Shown here: positions 16,709 to 26,578 of the stretch, piece after piece
How the letters are laid out: the number at the start of each line of letters is the position of its first letter
Numbering within the stretch: position 1 is the first letter of the stretch
Assembly: GCA_020161405.1 (NCBI GenBank)
Contig: JAIUOD010000002.1
Coordinates: forward strand, 62,001 to 126,000
Reading direction: 5' to 3'
Length of the DNA: 64,000 nt
Source: Pseudomonadota bacterium
Lineage (GTDB): Bacteria; Pseudomonadota; Alphaproteobacteria; Caulobacterales; Aquidulcibacteraceae
The notes under the pieces: generated by a model
Database searches by the model: none
What the model saw: only the letters and a program-made list of their open reading frames with translations
What the model was told of the DNA's origin: nothing
Position numbers and translations under genes: made by a program

Positions 16709-19700
16709 ATGAAAAATACATGGATGCAACGCTCTTCAGTGTTGGCAATGGCGGTTGTTTACGCTACTTTTACAACTGTTCAAACTGCAAAAGCTCAAAA
16801 TATAGATCTTACAACTTATGCCAATTCAGGCGGTTGTTGTTTTGGCCCTTCAACTGGTTATACTGCGATGGGGCAGACTATAACAATTGGTGCAAATCAA
16901 ACCAGACTTACAGATTTTTCGTTTATCCTAAATCCACACAATGGCGGAACCAATTTCAATGTTACGGGTAATGTTGCGCTTTGGGACGCTGCCAACTCAA
17001 AAATTGGAGCTACACTATTTACTTCGTCGCCTGTAAATTACCCTGCGGGTAATGCTTATGACGATGGTTCGGCAGTAGATTTTACATTCGGATCTAACCT
17101 TACCTTGACCCAAGGTAATCAATATGCATTTTTCTTGTCGTCATATGGATCAACAGGTTTTGGTGATACGGTTTTATCCTCAAGCAACCAAAATCCATAT
17201 ACGGATGGTCAGTTTATTTTTAACAGCGGCAATCCTTCATCAAATTCATGGGAAACGTGGCTTAATAACATTGATGCACGGTTAAAGGTCAATTTTGCGC
17301 CGCCGCCACCGCCGCTAGTGACCCTTGGTTTAAGCAATTCTGCGTTCACGCCTAATGATGGCTATGCAAACTATAATGCTGATATTAATAACCCATTGCC
17401 GTTAAGAGGGCAGGAATTTGTCGTACCTGCATCAAATGGAAAGTTGACCCAGTTTAAATTCAATCTTGATTGGCGTTTAAGTACAGGTACGCCAACTACT
17501 GACGCGCTAGAAGCACGCATATATCAATTTGACAGGTCGAGTAACCGTTTATTGGGAAATTCACTATTTACTACAACAATTGGGCCAAGCCAAAATTATG
17601 TAAGTGGTTGGGACGTTGCAACAATAGACATTCCAAATGGCGGACTTAATTTGACACCAGGTGGCAATTATGCGGCGGTTCTTTATCAACCTTCTGGAAC
17701 CTCTGGAACACCATTAGTTGCTTACAAAAACAGTGTAATTGACGATAGTAAGGCATTTTTTCAATATTACCAATCTGGTGGTTCTGGTAGTGACGATATT
17801 CCAAATTTGTCTGCGGTTAATTATATTACAAGCTGGGGAAATCCTATTTATGATTACGAGTTTCAGGCACAATTTGGGAGTTTGGTGGCGCAACTTGCCG
17901 ATATTTCAGGTCTAACGCCAAAATTGGCATCTGAACTTGGTTTAAATTATAATCCTGCTTTCACAGGTGGTTCACTAAGATTGGACCAAGCTGGTCAAAC
18001 CTTTAATCAAAATTTCACGCTTGCGGGTTCGGGAAATGCGATCGATATAGGTGGCAATTCAAATACTTTTAGCGGTAAATTCCAAAACGCCGTAAATGGA
18101 ACACCAATTAACCTTGAACTTAAAAATTCTGGCTCAGGCGGTTCTATCACTTTTGCAAACGATATTGGTGAAAGTGGTAATAGTGTTGGTACAATCACCA
18201 ACAGCACCAATTGGAACCTAAGTGCTGGTGCCGACGTTTTTGCAAATGGAATAAATAATAGCGGCCAATTTGTAATCGCAAATGGTGCGACAGTAACCGA
18301 TGATTTGAATAACACTGGATATCTTTTTAACAGTGGTACCTATAATGCCAATCTTACAAATGATGGTGTAACGGCCCAAATTTGGAACGATACAACAGGC
18401 GTTTGGAACGGAGATGTCCTTTCCAATACTAATGACGCGTCTATTTTTAACTTTGGTCAATGGAATGGTAACGCCAATAATTCCGCGACTATTGAAAATA
18501 ATGTGGCCGGAACCTGGACGGGAAATATCACGAATAATCTGGGCGGCTTAATAAACAATCTTGGTATCTTAGCTGGCACTGTTACAAATGCTGGAACGGT
18601 TGATAATCAATCAGGCGGCTCGATTACAGGACTTGTTACTAATACCGGCGCTTTCCATAATTTGGCGGGTTCGTCAATAAGTGGTGGTTTAACCCAATCT
18701 TCTGGCACATCCACTAATGCTGGCGTAATTTCAAATGCTTCTGGCACTGGCGTAAGTTTGAGCGGCGGCACATTTACTAATGGTTCTGGTGGTATTCTTA
18801 ACAATGGTTTGGAGCTTACTGGTGGGTCTTTTGCTAACCTAAATGGCGCGATAATAAATGGTGGCTTGATTTATAGCAGCACAGCAACAAGCAATAATGC
18901 GGGCACTTTGAATGGTGGTGCAATTATCAATTCTGGCCGATTGAATAATACGAAAGACCTAAATGGCGCAGTTGTATTAAATAGCGGCGCAAATTTGGTG
19001 AATTATTCTACGGGTGTTGTCACAGGTAATTTAACGAATAATTCTGGTGCGAGTGTTACAAATGAGGGCGCTATTAATGGTGATGTTAATAATAGTGGCA
19101 CATTGACCAACAATTTGGGCGCTACAATAACTGGAACATTTAATCAAAATGATGGTACTTTAACAAATAATGGCACAATTAGTGGCGATGTAGTTTTCGC
19201 GGGCGGAACAATCACCAATAGCGGCACAATGGACAGCCCATTAAGCTCTGCCATTACCGCCAATGGGGGTTCTTTAATCACCAATAATGCAACAGGTGTT
19301 ATTGGAACTTATGCCAATGCAATTCATGGCATTTTCTCGACATCTGCTGTTAGTATTGACAATAGCGGAAGCATTTCGGCAGGTGCAAACAGCGATGCAA
19401 AAGCAATCGCAACAGTTGATGGCACTATTATCAACCGTGCGGGTGGCACAATTAACGGTGAATCTGCTGGTGTTTATAATACTGGCACTTTGGATTTAAC
19501 CAATAGCGGTACTATCAATGGTAATTTATATCATGGTGTCTATTCGGCTGGTGACGCGACAATTGTCAATAATAACACTATTACAGGTGGAATAAATGCA
19601 ATTTATTCATTGGGTTCATTAAATCTAAAAAATATTGGCAGCTTGGGTTCTCTTGGCGATGTTGCGATTTCCAATTCCGCTGGTTCAAGCGTAACAAACG

Positions 19701-21955
19701 CTGGCAATATTATTTCATCTTTGAATTCTGCTGTGGTTGTGGGGCGCGCTTCAACGGTTACCAACGCAATTGGTGGTGTATTGACGGGCGGTTCAAGCAA
19801 TGTTTGGGGCGCTGGCGTTCAAATGGCTGGCGAAAGCGGCACTGTGAACAATTATGGCTTAATGAATGGTACTGCAGGTGGTATTATTTCAAATCAAAAT
19901 CTAGGCACTGGCGGACCAGGTGGGGTTTTGAATATCAATCTTTTTGCCGGGTCAACAACAGGGAACATTAATCTTATTAACAATTCAGGCTCTGCAAACA
20001 TTACTTTGTACAATGGCCTTGGTACAACAAACACAGGCTTAACTGATGGTTTTGGTACACAACTTCAAAATGCCGGCACACTTGCTGGCGCAGTTTTCGG
20101 CAACATTTATGGAAATTCTAGCGCAAACCAATCATTATATTTGGCAGGAACTGGCAACGGAACTGCGGCTTTGGGTGCTATCGGGAATTTAGATGTCGGT
20201 AAAATATTCAATCTAACCGAAATAAACAAAACTGGCACCGGAATTTGGCGATTGACTGGCAATTCTGTAACTCCTGGAATGACTATCAATGCTGGTAATG
20301 GTTCGCCATCGGGTGTTTTACAATTCAATGCTACGGGACTTGCTGGTGATATTAATGTAAATGGTGCGGTTATTCAGGCGCTTGCGTCTGGTGCATTTGG
20401 TTCAGGCACAATCCATATGATCGACCCAACCATCCAGTTTAGCGCAAATGGCACATATTCAAATAATATCAGCCTTGAAGTTCTAGATGGTCAAGTTGCA
20501 ACGGATCCTGCAACCTTCTTGGTCGATCCAAGTATCGTTGCATATTTGAGTGGTGAAATCACCCAATCAAGTGCATTTGGTGTTGATCCAAATCAGGATT
20601 TTGTAAAAACTGGTTCTGGAACTTTGGTGTTGCAAAATACCAATAATTCTTGGACAGGCGTAACAAAAGTTCTTGCGGGTCGCCTTGCTGGTCAAACCGA
20701 CACAATTTCAGGCAGCAGCATCAGCAATAATGGCGTTGTTGAAATTAACCAAATCGCAGGCGGAACACTTAATCAAGCTGTTTCTGGCACTGGCTATATC
20801 GAAGTTAATAGCTTGGCAGATGGCAGTGCAATAAACTTTGCTGGAAATATTACCCAGAATTTGAATAATAATTCTATGGGTGACATTATTTTATCTGGCG
20901 CCGCAAATAATTCTTCTGTTGTGTCACAAGTTGCTGGATCAAGTGTGACATTGGCAAATGGCGCGGCAAATAATGTTGGTGCGGCAAATGCATTTAGAAT
21001 TGCGGATGGCGTAACTTTTGAAAATTATGGAACGGCCACTTCGAATGGTGACAATGTTGTCTATGCACAAAATGGCGGTACAATAAACAATTATGAAAGT
21101 GGGGTAATTCGTGCAGATGGTGCTGGTCACGCAATTTTTGGCGACGGCGTTAATGCAGTAAATATTTATAATTACGGCAATATTTCTGCTACTGCAGGGA
21201 ATACTTCTGCCATCGAATTATCAAGCACTGGCGCAAACTACGTTTATAATGAAGGATCAATTTCTGGTGACATTGGTATTGCGTTTAATGCTGGCGGAAC
21301 ATTGGTTAATACTAGCACTGGCTCAATAACTGGCACTACCACTGGTATTTTGGTAAACAATGCCGCTGTTGATTTGACGCTTAATGGTACATTGGTTGGC
21401 GGTACCGATGCCATCAAAATGGTTGGTAATTTCAACAATTCAATTTCCTTGAATAGTGGTTCAAACACTAGTGGAAATATTACATTTGACAGTGGCGATG
21501 ACACATTCGTCATCGATACAGGCGCGATTTTCACAGGCAATGTTGCAGGTGGTGCAGGTGTAGATTCCTATGAACTTACCGGAACTGGTACAAACACAAT
21601 TAATGCAGGAAGCTTTAGTAATTTTGAATCGCGTTCAAAAACTGGAACTGGTACTTGGACTTTAACAGGTACTGATGGTGTCACTGCGGACTTTAACCTG
21701 CTTGAAGGGACTTTGGTTCTTTCAGGTGGTAGTGCAATGAATAATGCTGCGAACGTCATTACTTCAACTGGAAGCACTCTACAACTTGCTTCTAATGAAG
21801 CTATCGGTGGACTTTCTGGTTCTGGTAATGTTGATTTACAAAATTACTTGTTAGTTGTCGGTGCAAATAATTCCGACCAATCATTCAGCGGAACAATCAG
21901 TGGTGCGGGTGGAAGCTTAAATAAAATTGGAAGTGGCGTATTTAACCTAAGCTGA
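16709..21955 (+). CDS. giant autotransporter adhesin, N-terminal part, ended by an in-frame TGA
   Basis: 1,748 codons up to a TGA at 21953-21955; the reading frame then continues without any shift to 26365, so both parts form one autotransporter gene of about 3,218 codons with a premature stop. The start at 16709 has TGGGGA just upstream and gives a Sec signal peptide (MKNTWMQRSSVLAMAVVYAT, cleavage near AKA|Q). Two beta-sandwich-like modules of about 180 residues follow (nt 16790-17310 and 17330-17880; shared pattern of LTDFSF/LTQFKF and ALW/ARIY). A short linker (GLTPKLASELGL) leads to a very long beta-helix passenger rich in asparagine, glycine, threonine and serine with repeats such as NNSGTLTNN. 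If the TGA is real, this half would be secreted to the periplasm with no barrel to export it. Confidence 0.85.
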   Translation: MKNTWMQRSSVLAMAVVYATFTTVQTAKAQNIDLTTYANSGGCCFGPSTGYTAMGQTITIGANQTRLTDFSFILNPHNGGTNFNVTGNVALWDAANSKIGATLFTSSPVNYPAGNAYDDGSAVDFTFGSNLTLTQGNQYAFFLSSYGSTGFGDTVLSSSNQNPYTDGQFIFNSGNPSSNSWETWLNNIDARLKVNFAPPPPPLVTLGLSNSAFTPNDGYANYNADINNPLPLRGQEFVVPASNGKLTQFKFNLDWRLSTGTPTTDALEARIYQFDRSSNRLLGNSLFTTTIGPSQNYVSGWDVATIDIPNGGLNLTPGGNYAAVLYQPSGTSGTPLVAYKNSVIDDSKAFFQYYQSGGSGSDDIPNLSAVNYITSWGNPIYDYEFQAQFGSLVAQLADISGLTPKLASELGLNYNPAFTGGSLRLDQAGQTFNQNFTLAGSGNAIDIGGNSNTFSGKFQNAVNGTPINLELKNSGSGGSITFANDIGESGNSVGTITNSTNWNLSAGADVFANGINNSGQFVIANGATVTDDLNNTGYLFNSGTYNANLTNDGVTAQIWNDTTGVWNGDVLSNTNDASIFNFGQWNGNANNSATIENNVAGTWTGNITNNLGGLINNLGILAGTVTNAGTVDNQSGGSITGLVTNTGAFHNLAGSSISGGLTQSSGTSTNAGVISNASGTGVSLSGGTFTNGSGGILNNGLELTGGSFANLNGAIINGGLIYSSTATSNNAGTLNGGAIINSGRLNNTKDLNGAVVLNSGANLVNYSTGVVTGNLTNNSGASVTNEGAINGDVNNSGTLTNNLGATITGTFNQNDGTLTNNGTISGDVVFAGGTITNSGTMDSPLSSAITANGGSLITNNATGVIGTYANAIHGIFSTSAVSIDNSGSISAGANSDAKAIATVDGTIINRAGGTINGESAGVYNTGTLDLTNSGTINGNLYHGVYSAGDATIVNNNTITGGINAIYSLGSLNLKNIGSLGSLGDVAISNSAGSSVTNAGNIISSLNSAVVVGRASTVTNAIGGVLTGGSSNVWGAGVQMAGESGTVNNYGLMNGTAGGIISNQNLGTGGPGGVLNINLFAGSTTGNINLINNSGSANITLYNGLGTTNTGLTDGFGTQLQNAGTLAGAVFGNIYGNSSANQSLYLAGTGNGTAALGAIGNLDVGKIFNLTEINKTGTGIWRLTGNSVTPGMTINAGNGSPSGVLQFNATGLAGDINVNGAVIQALASGAFGSGTIHMIDPTIQFSANGTYSNNISLEVLDGQVATDPATFLVDPSIVAYLSGEITQSSAFGVDPNQDFVKTGSGTLVLQNTNNSWTGVTKVLAGRLAGQTDTISGSSISNNGVVEINQIAGGTLNQAVSGTGYIEVNSLADGSAINFAGNITQNLNNNSMGDIILSGAANNSSVVSQVAGSSVTLANGAANNVGAANAFRIADGVTFENYGTATSNGDNVVYAQNGGTINNYESGVIRADGAGHAIFGDGVNAVNIYNYGNISATAGNTSAIELSSTGANYVYNEGSISGDIGIAFNAGGTLVNTSTGSITGTTTGILVNNAAVDLTLNGTLVGGTDAIKMVGNFNNSISLNSGSNTSGNITFDSGDDTFVIDTGAIFTGNVAGGAGVDSYELTGTGTNTINAGSFSNFESRSKTGTGTWTLTGTDGVTADFNLLEGTLVLSGGSAMNNAANVITSTGSTLQLASNEAIGGLSGSGNVDLQNYLLVVGANNSDQSFSGTISGAGGSLNKIGSGVFNLS

Positions 21956-22027
21956 AGTCACACTTTCGGTGGATTATTTAATGTACTTGGTGGAACATTA
22001 AACCTTGATGGTTCGATTGCAGGAAGC

Positions 22028-25000
22028 ATGGAAAATAATGCAATTACCAATGCACATGGTTCAATCGGCACTGTATTATCCAATTACTCAAATGGTGTGT
22101 TTAATGTTGATGGCAATTTGGATGTAGGTAATTATATCGAAAATGCTTATACAGCTAAATTGAACGTACTTGCAGGAAACACACTTCATACAAATTATTT
22201 ATATAACTCAACCGGTACGGCATTTGGCCTTGATGTTTCTGGCACTTTAAATGTTGATGTCGGCCTTTATAATTATAATGGTGCGGCTATCAGGGTTAAT
22301 AATGGTGCAACTATCAATTCTGGTTATGTATGGAACCAAGATGGCGGCTATATTTTGGTTGATCAAGGTGGGACTATAAATGATTACCTTGATAATAATG
22401 GCGGCGTTGACAATAATGGGAATTATAATGCTGATGTAAATAATTATTCTACAGGCGGTATTTATAATTATTCTACAGGTGTTTGGACGGGCAATGTTCT
22501 TTCAAATACTGGCTATATTTCAAATGATGGGCGTTGGGTTGGCACTCTGAACAATAGCGTAAATGGCTATGTAGACAATTATGCTAATTGGCGTGGTTCA
22601 ATTAATAATAATGGCTATATTAATAATGCTGCCACAGGTGATTGGCGCGGTCAGTTTAACAATCAAGCGAACGGTGTGATTGATAATAATGGCTATTTGT
22701 TTGATAATACTGAAATGGGCCCTGACAATTACAATAGTGGCACGATTAACAATAATGGCACTGTCGAAGCTAGAATTCATAATTACAATATTATCAATAA
22801 TAATCTTGGTGCAATTTGGTATCGTGACCTTGTTGAAAACCTTGGTGCAAATGCAGTTGTAACCAATGACGGAACTTGGAATGGTTATGCCAACAATGAG
22901 GCAATCATAAACAATAATGGAACTTGGAACGGTATGGTTGATAATTACGCAACCATAAACAGCAATGGCACTTGGAATGGTGATGTTTATAGCTATAGCG
23001 GAACATTAACTAACAATGGCACTTGGAATGGTTTTGCTTATGTTGGCACATCAAATATCTTAAATAATGGTACATTTAATGGTGACCTTTATAATGATGC
23101 CTCTGGAAATGTTGCAAACTTTGGCATTTGGACTGGTAATGTTGAAAACTACGGCACAATCTTCAGCTATGCTGGCGGTACATGGGCTGGTGAACTTATT
23201 AACAACATTAATGCCATCGTTAGCAATGCTGGTGATTGGACAGGTGACGTTACAAACCGAAGCACAGCAAGCATAACTAATAATGGTAATTGGTTTGGCA
23301 ATGCGGTAAATGCGGGCACAATCACTACAAATACATTAAGCACTTGGGCGGGCGCATTGACCAACCAAAATGGCGGCCTTGTTGACAATCAAGGTACTTG
23401 GACTGGTAATGCAACCAACTTAGCTGGCGCTACAATTATCAATCGTACTGCTATCGTTGGAAGTGTCAAAAATGCTGGCTCTTTAAGCAATAATTTCAGA
23501 GCAACTATTTCCGATGTAGTTACTAATTCTGGAACTTTGACAAATGGCGGCACTTTGAATGGCGGCCTAATTCAAACTTCTGGTTCGTCAAACAATAGTG
23601 GAACAATCAACCTAGGCGCTAATATATCTGGTGGTACAGTTTTAAACACTGGCATTATTAATGGCGGCTTATTGCTATCTTCTGGCACTGTTACAAGCTC
23701 TGGCACTATAAATGCTGGCGCAAATGTAACTAGCGGAACTTTGAATACAACTGGTACTGTTAATGGTGGTGTTACCAATAGTGGAATAGTTAATGCTTCA
23801 AATCGCATTAATGGTGCAATTACAAACCAAGGTTCTAGTTTGTTCACTGTTGCTAGCAATTTGGTTGGTAATTCGACCTTTACCAATAATGGCACTTCGC
23901 AATTATTTGTTACTGGCGGAAATTATACTGGCCTTACAGAGTTGGTAAATAATTCATCATCGGTTTATGGCGTTGCAGTCACCAAGTCACTTGGGGTTGC
24001 TGGCAATGTTGCAAACAACGCTGGCGCAAGCATTCATGTTCTTAATGGTGGTAGGCTGACCGCCAATAATATTTTAAATGCTGCGACTGCTACAATTCTT
24101 GTGGATGCTGGTGGTACAGTAATTGATTCACTTAGCAACTCTGGCACGGTTTCAAACTCTGGAACATATACTGCTGATGTTGACAATAGTGGCGCAACAG
24201 CAATGATTTCAAACAATGCTGGTGGCGTATGGAATGGCAATATTCTTAGCAATGTAAGCGGTGCAACAATTACAAACTCCGGTACTTGGAATGGTACTGC
24301 AAACAATAGTGCGAACCTAGGTAACCTTGACACAGGTATTTGGAACGGCGAAATCACCAATAATTCGGGTGCGCTTCTTCAAAATAATGGCACAATTAAT
24401 GGTGCGGTTACAAATAGTGGGAACGCTGTAACAACTGGCACAATCAATGGCGCAGTTACAAATAATTCAATTGTAAATGCACAAGGTGCGGTGAATGGTG
24501 CGGTTCTTAACCAAGCTGCGGGAACTTTTGTTGTTACTGGCGCGCTTACTGGCGATTCAAGCTTTACCAATGATGGCACTGCTCAATTGCTTGTAACCGG
24601 TGGAAACTACACTGGTTTGACAAATGTTACTAACAATTCAACCCATGCAACGGGCATTGGAATTGCAGCTGGTCGCACTTTAAGTGCTGCTAATGTGACA
24701 AATGCTTCTGGTGCGACAATTATTAATCAGGGTATTTTGACTTCTGCAAATCCTATTAATAATGCTGGTACTATTGCAAGTGTTGGAATTGTGAATGGCG
24801 GCGTTAACAATGCTGCTGGTGGTTTGGTGCAGGCGCAAAACCAATTTAATGGCTCTATCACCAATAGTGGTAATTTTGTGGTTAGCGGCGCGCTTACCAA
24901 TGACGCAAGTTCATTTACAAATAATGCCTCTGGTATTCTTGCAATTGGTGGTAATAACTTTACGGGCATTGGCGCGATTGCGAATGCGGGCACTATTGGT

Positions 25001-26365
25001 GTTGGCACAAGCACTACAAACGGCCTATTGTCTGCTGCAAGTATGTCAAATACTGCAAACGTATATATGGTAAATAATAGTGTGGGCGATCGCATCAATC
25101 TTACTGGTAGCTATGCGGGATCTGCGGGATCATTGATTTCATTTGACCTTGATATGGGTTCAAATTCTAATCTTTCTGATAAAATTTCTGCGGCTTCAAA
25201 TACTGGCACAAGTGTGGTTAGTCTGAATAATTTGGCGACGCATAAAACCTATTTCAGCAATCCAATTGTGTTAATGTCGTCACTTGGTGGCGGTGGAACG
25301 CTTACTGCTGCGACAGATGCGCAAACTATTGCGGCTTTGGCATCGGTAAGTATTGTCGATTATGAATTGCGCAAACTTAATGCTTCAAATGACTGGGGTG
25401 TGGTTTCAAAAATCAATACGGCAATGGCGGTTGCGCCAGCGGTTGAAACACTTGGTTTCTTATCGTCTGTTGCAAATCAATATGATGATAAAAACCAGAT
25501 TAATGTTGCCTCCATTGATAATGGCAAGCCGCTTAAAGGTAAAGTTTGGCTACAAATCAGTGATAGCAATAGTAAAACTGAAACGGTTTCAACACCACCT
25601 GATCAATATTCGTCAATTTCAAACGACAAAGCGGACGTTGATTTATTATTTGTTCGCGTTGGCGCGGATAGCGAATATAAGTTTCCAAATGGTATGAAGC
25701 TTCGCGGTGGGGTTGATGGTGGAACTGCCAATGGTAAGGGGCATACGCAACTTGCAAACTCTGGCTCTGAACTTGATATGACTTTTGTTGGTTTGCATGG
25801 CGAACTTAGTAACAAAAACGTCCAATTGGGTGCAGCGATTTCTTCTTATAGCCTTGATTTAAAACCAAGCGCCTTATTGTCAAACAAAGGCACAAGCGCA
25901 ACGGGCATCATCGCGAACATTAATGTAAAGGGCAATTATAAAATTGGCCGTTATGAAGTGGCACCACATGCGAATATGGTTTCAATTTCTGGCAATTATG
26001 ACAATATCACTCTTGATGGTGGCATTGGCGAGCTTAAGTTTGATGATTTCGAATTTAGAAGCACAAAATTGGGTGTTGCGGTTTCACGTAATCTTGAAAC
26101 TAAGAATAATATCCTAAGCCCTTATGTTGACGTTTATTATGGCAATGACACTGCAAATGAAAATATGCTTCAATTTGTTCCTTTGGGCGGTTCAACTGGC
26201 GTTTCTTTCGAAACAAGCAAGATTGGAAGCTATGTCGGTTATGAAGCAGGCTTAAGTTCAGTAAACAAAAATAATGGACTTGAAATATTTGCCAAAGTTA
26301 AGGGCCAAAATGGCGGGAATATTAAATCCTTAACAACTTCAATTGGTGCAAAAATTCGTTTCTAA
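22028..26365 (+). CDS. giant autotransporter adhesin, C-terminal part with beta-barrel
   Basis: 1,445 codons from the first ATG after the internal TGA; the open frame really begins at 21956 and is in phase with the upstream half. It has no signal peptide or ribosome site of its own, so it is unlikely to be made as a separate working protein. The passenger continues with tightly repeated NNGTWNG units (nt 22860-23060 and 24280-24370). The last 280 or so residues, from about GKVWLQISDSNSK (nt 25540), form the autotransporter beta-barrel, ending in the C-terminal signature IGAKIRF. The known family role is display of a surface adhesin by type Va secretion. A terminator follows at 26386. Neighbouring genes are unrelated, consistent with an inserted block. 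Confidence 0.85.
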   Translation: MENNAITNAHGSIGTVLSNYSNGVFNVDGNLDVGNYIENAYTAKLNVLAGNTLHTNYLYNSTGTAFGLDVSGTLNVDVGLYNYNGAAIRVNNGATINSGYVWNQDGGYILVDQGGTINDYLDNNGGVDNNGNYNADVNNYSTGGIYNYSTGVWTGNVLSNTGYISNDGRWVGTLNNSVNGYVDNYANWRGSINNNGYINNAATGDWRGQFNNQANGVIDNNGYLFDNTEMGPDNYNSGTINNNGTVEARIHNYNIINNNLGAIWYRDLVENLGANAVVTNDGTWNGYANNEAIINNNGTWNGMVDNYATINSNGTWNGDVYSYSGTLTNNGTWNGFAYVGTSNILNNGTFNGDLYNDASGNVANFGIWTGNVENYGTIFSYAGGTWAGELINNINAIVSNAGDWTGDVTNRSTASITNNGNWFGNAVNAGTITTNTLSTWAGALTNQNGGLVDNQGTWTGNATNLAGATIINRTAIVGSVKNAGSLSNNFRATISDVVTNSGTLTNGGTLNGGLIQTSGSSNNSGTINLGANISGGTVLNTGIINGGLLLSSGTVTSSGTINAGANVTSGTLNTTGTVNGGVTNSGIVNASNRINGAITNQGSSLFTVASNLVGNSTFTNNGTSQLFVTGGNYTGLTELVNNSSSVYGVAVTKSLGVAGNVANNAGASIHVLNGGRLTANNILNAATATILVDAGGTVIDSLSNSGTVSNSGTYTADVDNSGATAMISNNAGGVWNGNILSNVSGATITNSGTWNGTANNSANLGNLDTGIWNGEITNNSGALLQNNGTINGAVTNSGNAVTTGTINGAVTNNSIVNAQGAVNGAVLNQAAGTFVVTGALTGDSSFTNDGTAQLLVTGGNYTGLTNVTNNSTHATGIGIAAGRTLSAANVTNASGATIINQGILTSANPINNAGTIASVGIVNGGVNNAAGGLVQAQNQFNGSITNSGNFVVSGALTNDASSFTNNASGILAIGGNNFTGIGAIANAGTIGVGTSTTNGLLSAASMSNTANVYMVNNSVGDRINLTGSYAGSAGSLISFDLDMGSNSNLSDKISAASNTGTSVVSLNNLATHKTYFSNPIVLMSSLGGGGTLTAATDAQTIAALASVSIVDYELRKLNASNDWGVVSKINTAMAVAPAVETLGFLSSVANQYDDKNQINVASIDNGKPLKGKVWLQISDSNSKTETVSTPPDQYSSISNDKADVDLLFVRVGADSEYKFPNGMKLRGGVDGGTANGKGHTQLANSGSELDMTFVGLHGELSNKNVQLGAAISSYSLDLKPSALLSNKGTSATGIIANINVKGNYKIGRYEVAPHANMVSISGNYDNITLDGGIGELKFDDFEFRSTKLGVAVSRNLETKNNILSPYVDVYYGNDTANENMLQFVPLGGSTGVSFETSKIGSYVGYEAGLSSVNKNNGLEIFAKVKGQNGGNIKSLTTSIGAKIRF

Positions 26366-26385
26366 TTGAAAGCCAATAAAATAAG

Positions 26386-26419
26386 AACCGCCCATATTTT
26401 TATGGGCGGTTTTTTTTTG
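26386..26419 (+). terminator. rho-independent terminator of the autotransporter gene
   Basis: An 11-bp stem (AACCGCCCATA, 26386-26396, with 26401-26411), 4-nt T loop, then a run of T to 26418. It lies 20 bp after the stop codon. Confidence 0.92.
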
Positions 26420-26479
26420 AATTTCTAATTTCGATTTATATTTCCAAATGTTGACCATAGCCCATAGAAATCGTCCAGA

Positions 26480-26501
26480 AAATCCTGCCCCTGCACTCAA
26501 A
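26480..26501 (+). repeat. degenerate second copy of the tRNA-fMet 3' end (putative attachment-site partner)
   Basis: 22 nt that match 16061-16082 at 20 positions (both differences are C to T): AAATCCTGCCC, then TGCACTCAAA here against CGCACCCAAA there. Like the first copy it is followed closely by a rho-independent terminator. The two copies lie 10.4 kb apart in the same orientation and enclose the IS remnant and the autotransporter gene. Confidence 0.65.
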
Positions 26502-26511
26502 TTAATAAAAC

Positions 26512-26534
26512 GCCCCGCATAACGGGGCTTTTTT
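26512..26534. terminator. bidirectional terminator between the tRNA-like repeat and moaE
   Basis: Stem GCCCCG (26512-26517) with CGGGGC (26523-26528). T-rich on the plus strand (26529-26534) and preceded by AAAA, which reads as T residues on the minus strand, so it can also end the moa/moe transcript. Confidence 0.85.
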
Positions 26535-26578
26535 ATATAATTAATTACTATTGCTTTTAATCTAGGAAGTAATGTTTC

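Noticed and set aside
22860..23060. Short repeats that look CRISPR-like
   Set aside because: They are in-frame codons for NNGTWNG repeats of the autotransporter, of variable spacing and without unique spacers.
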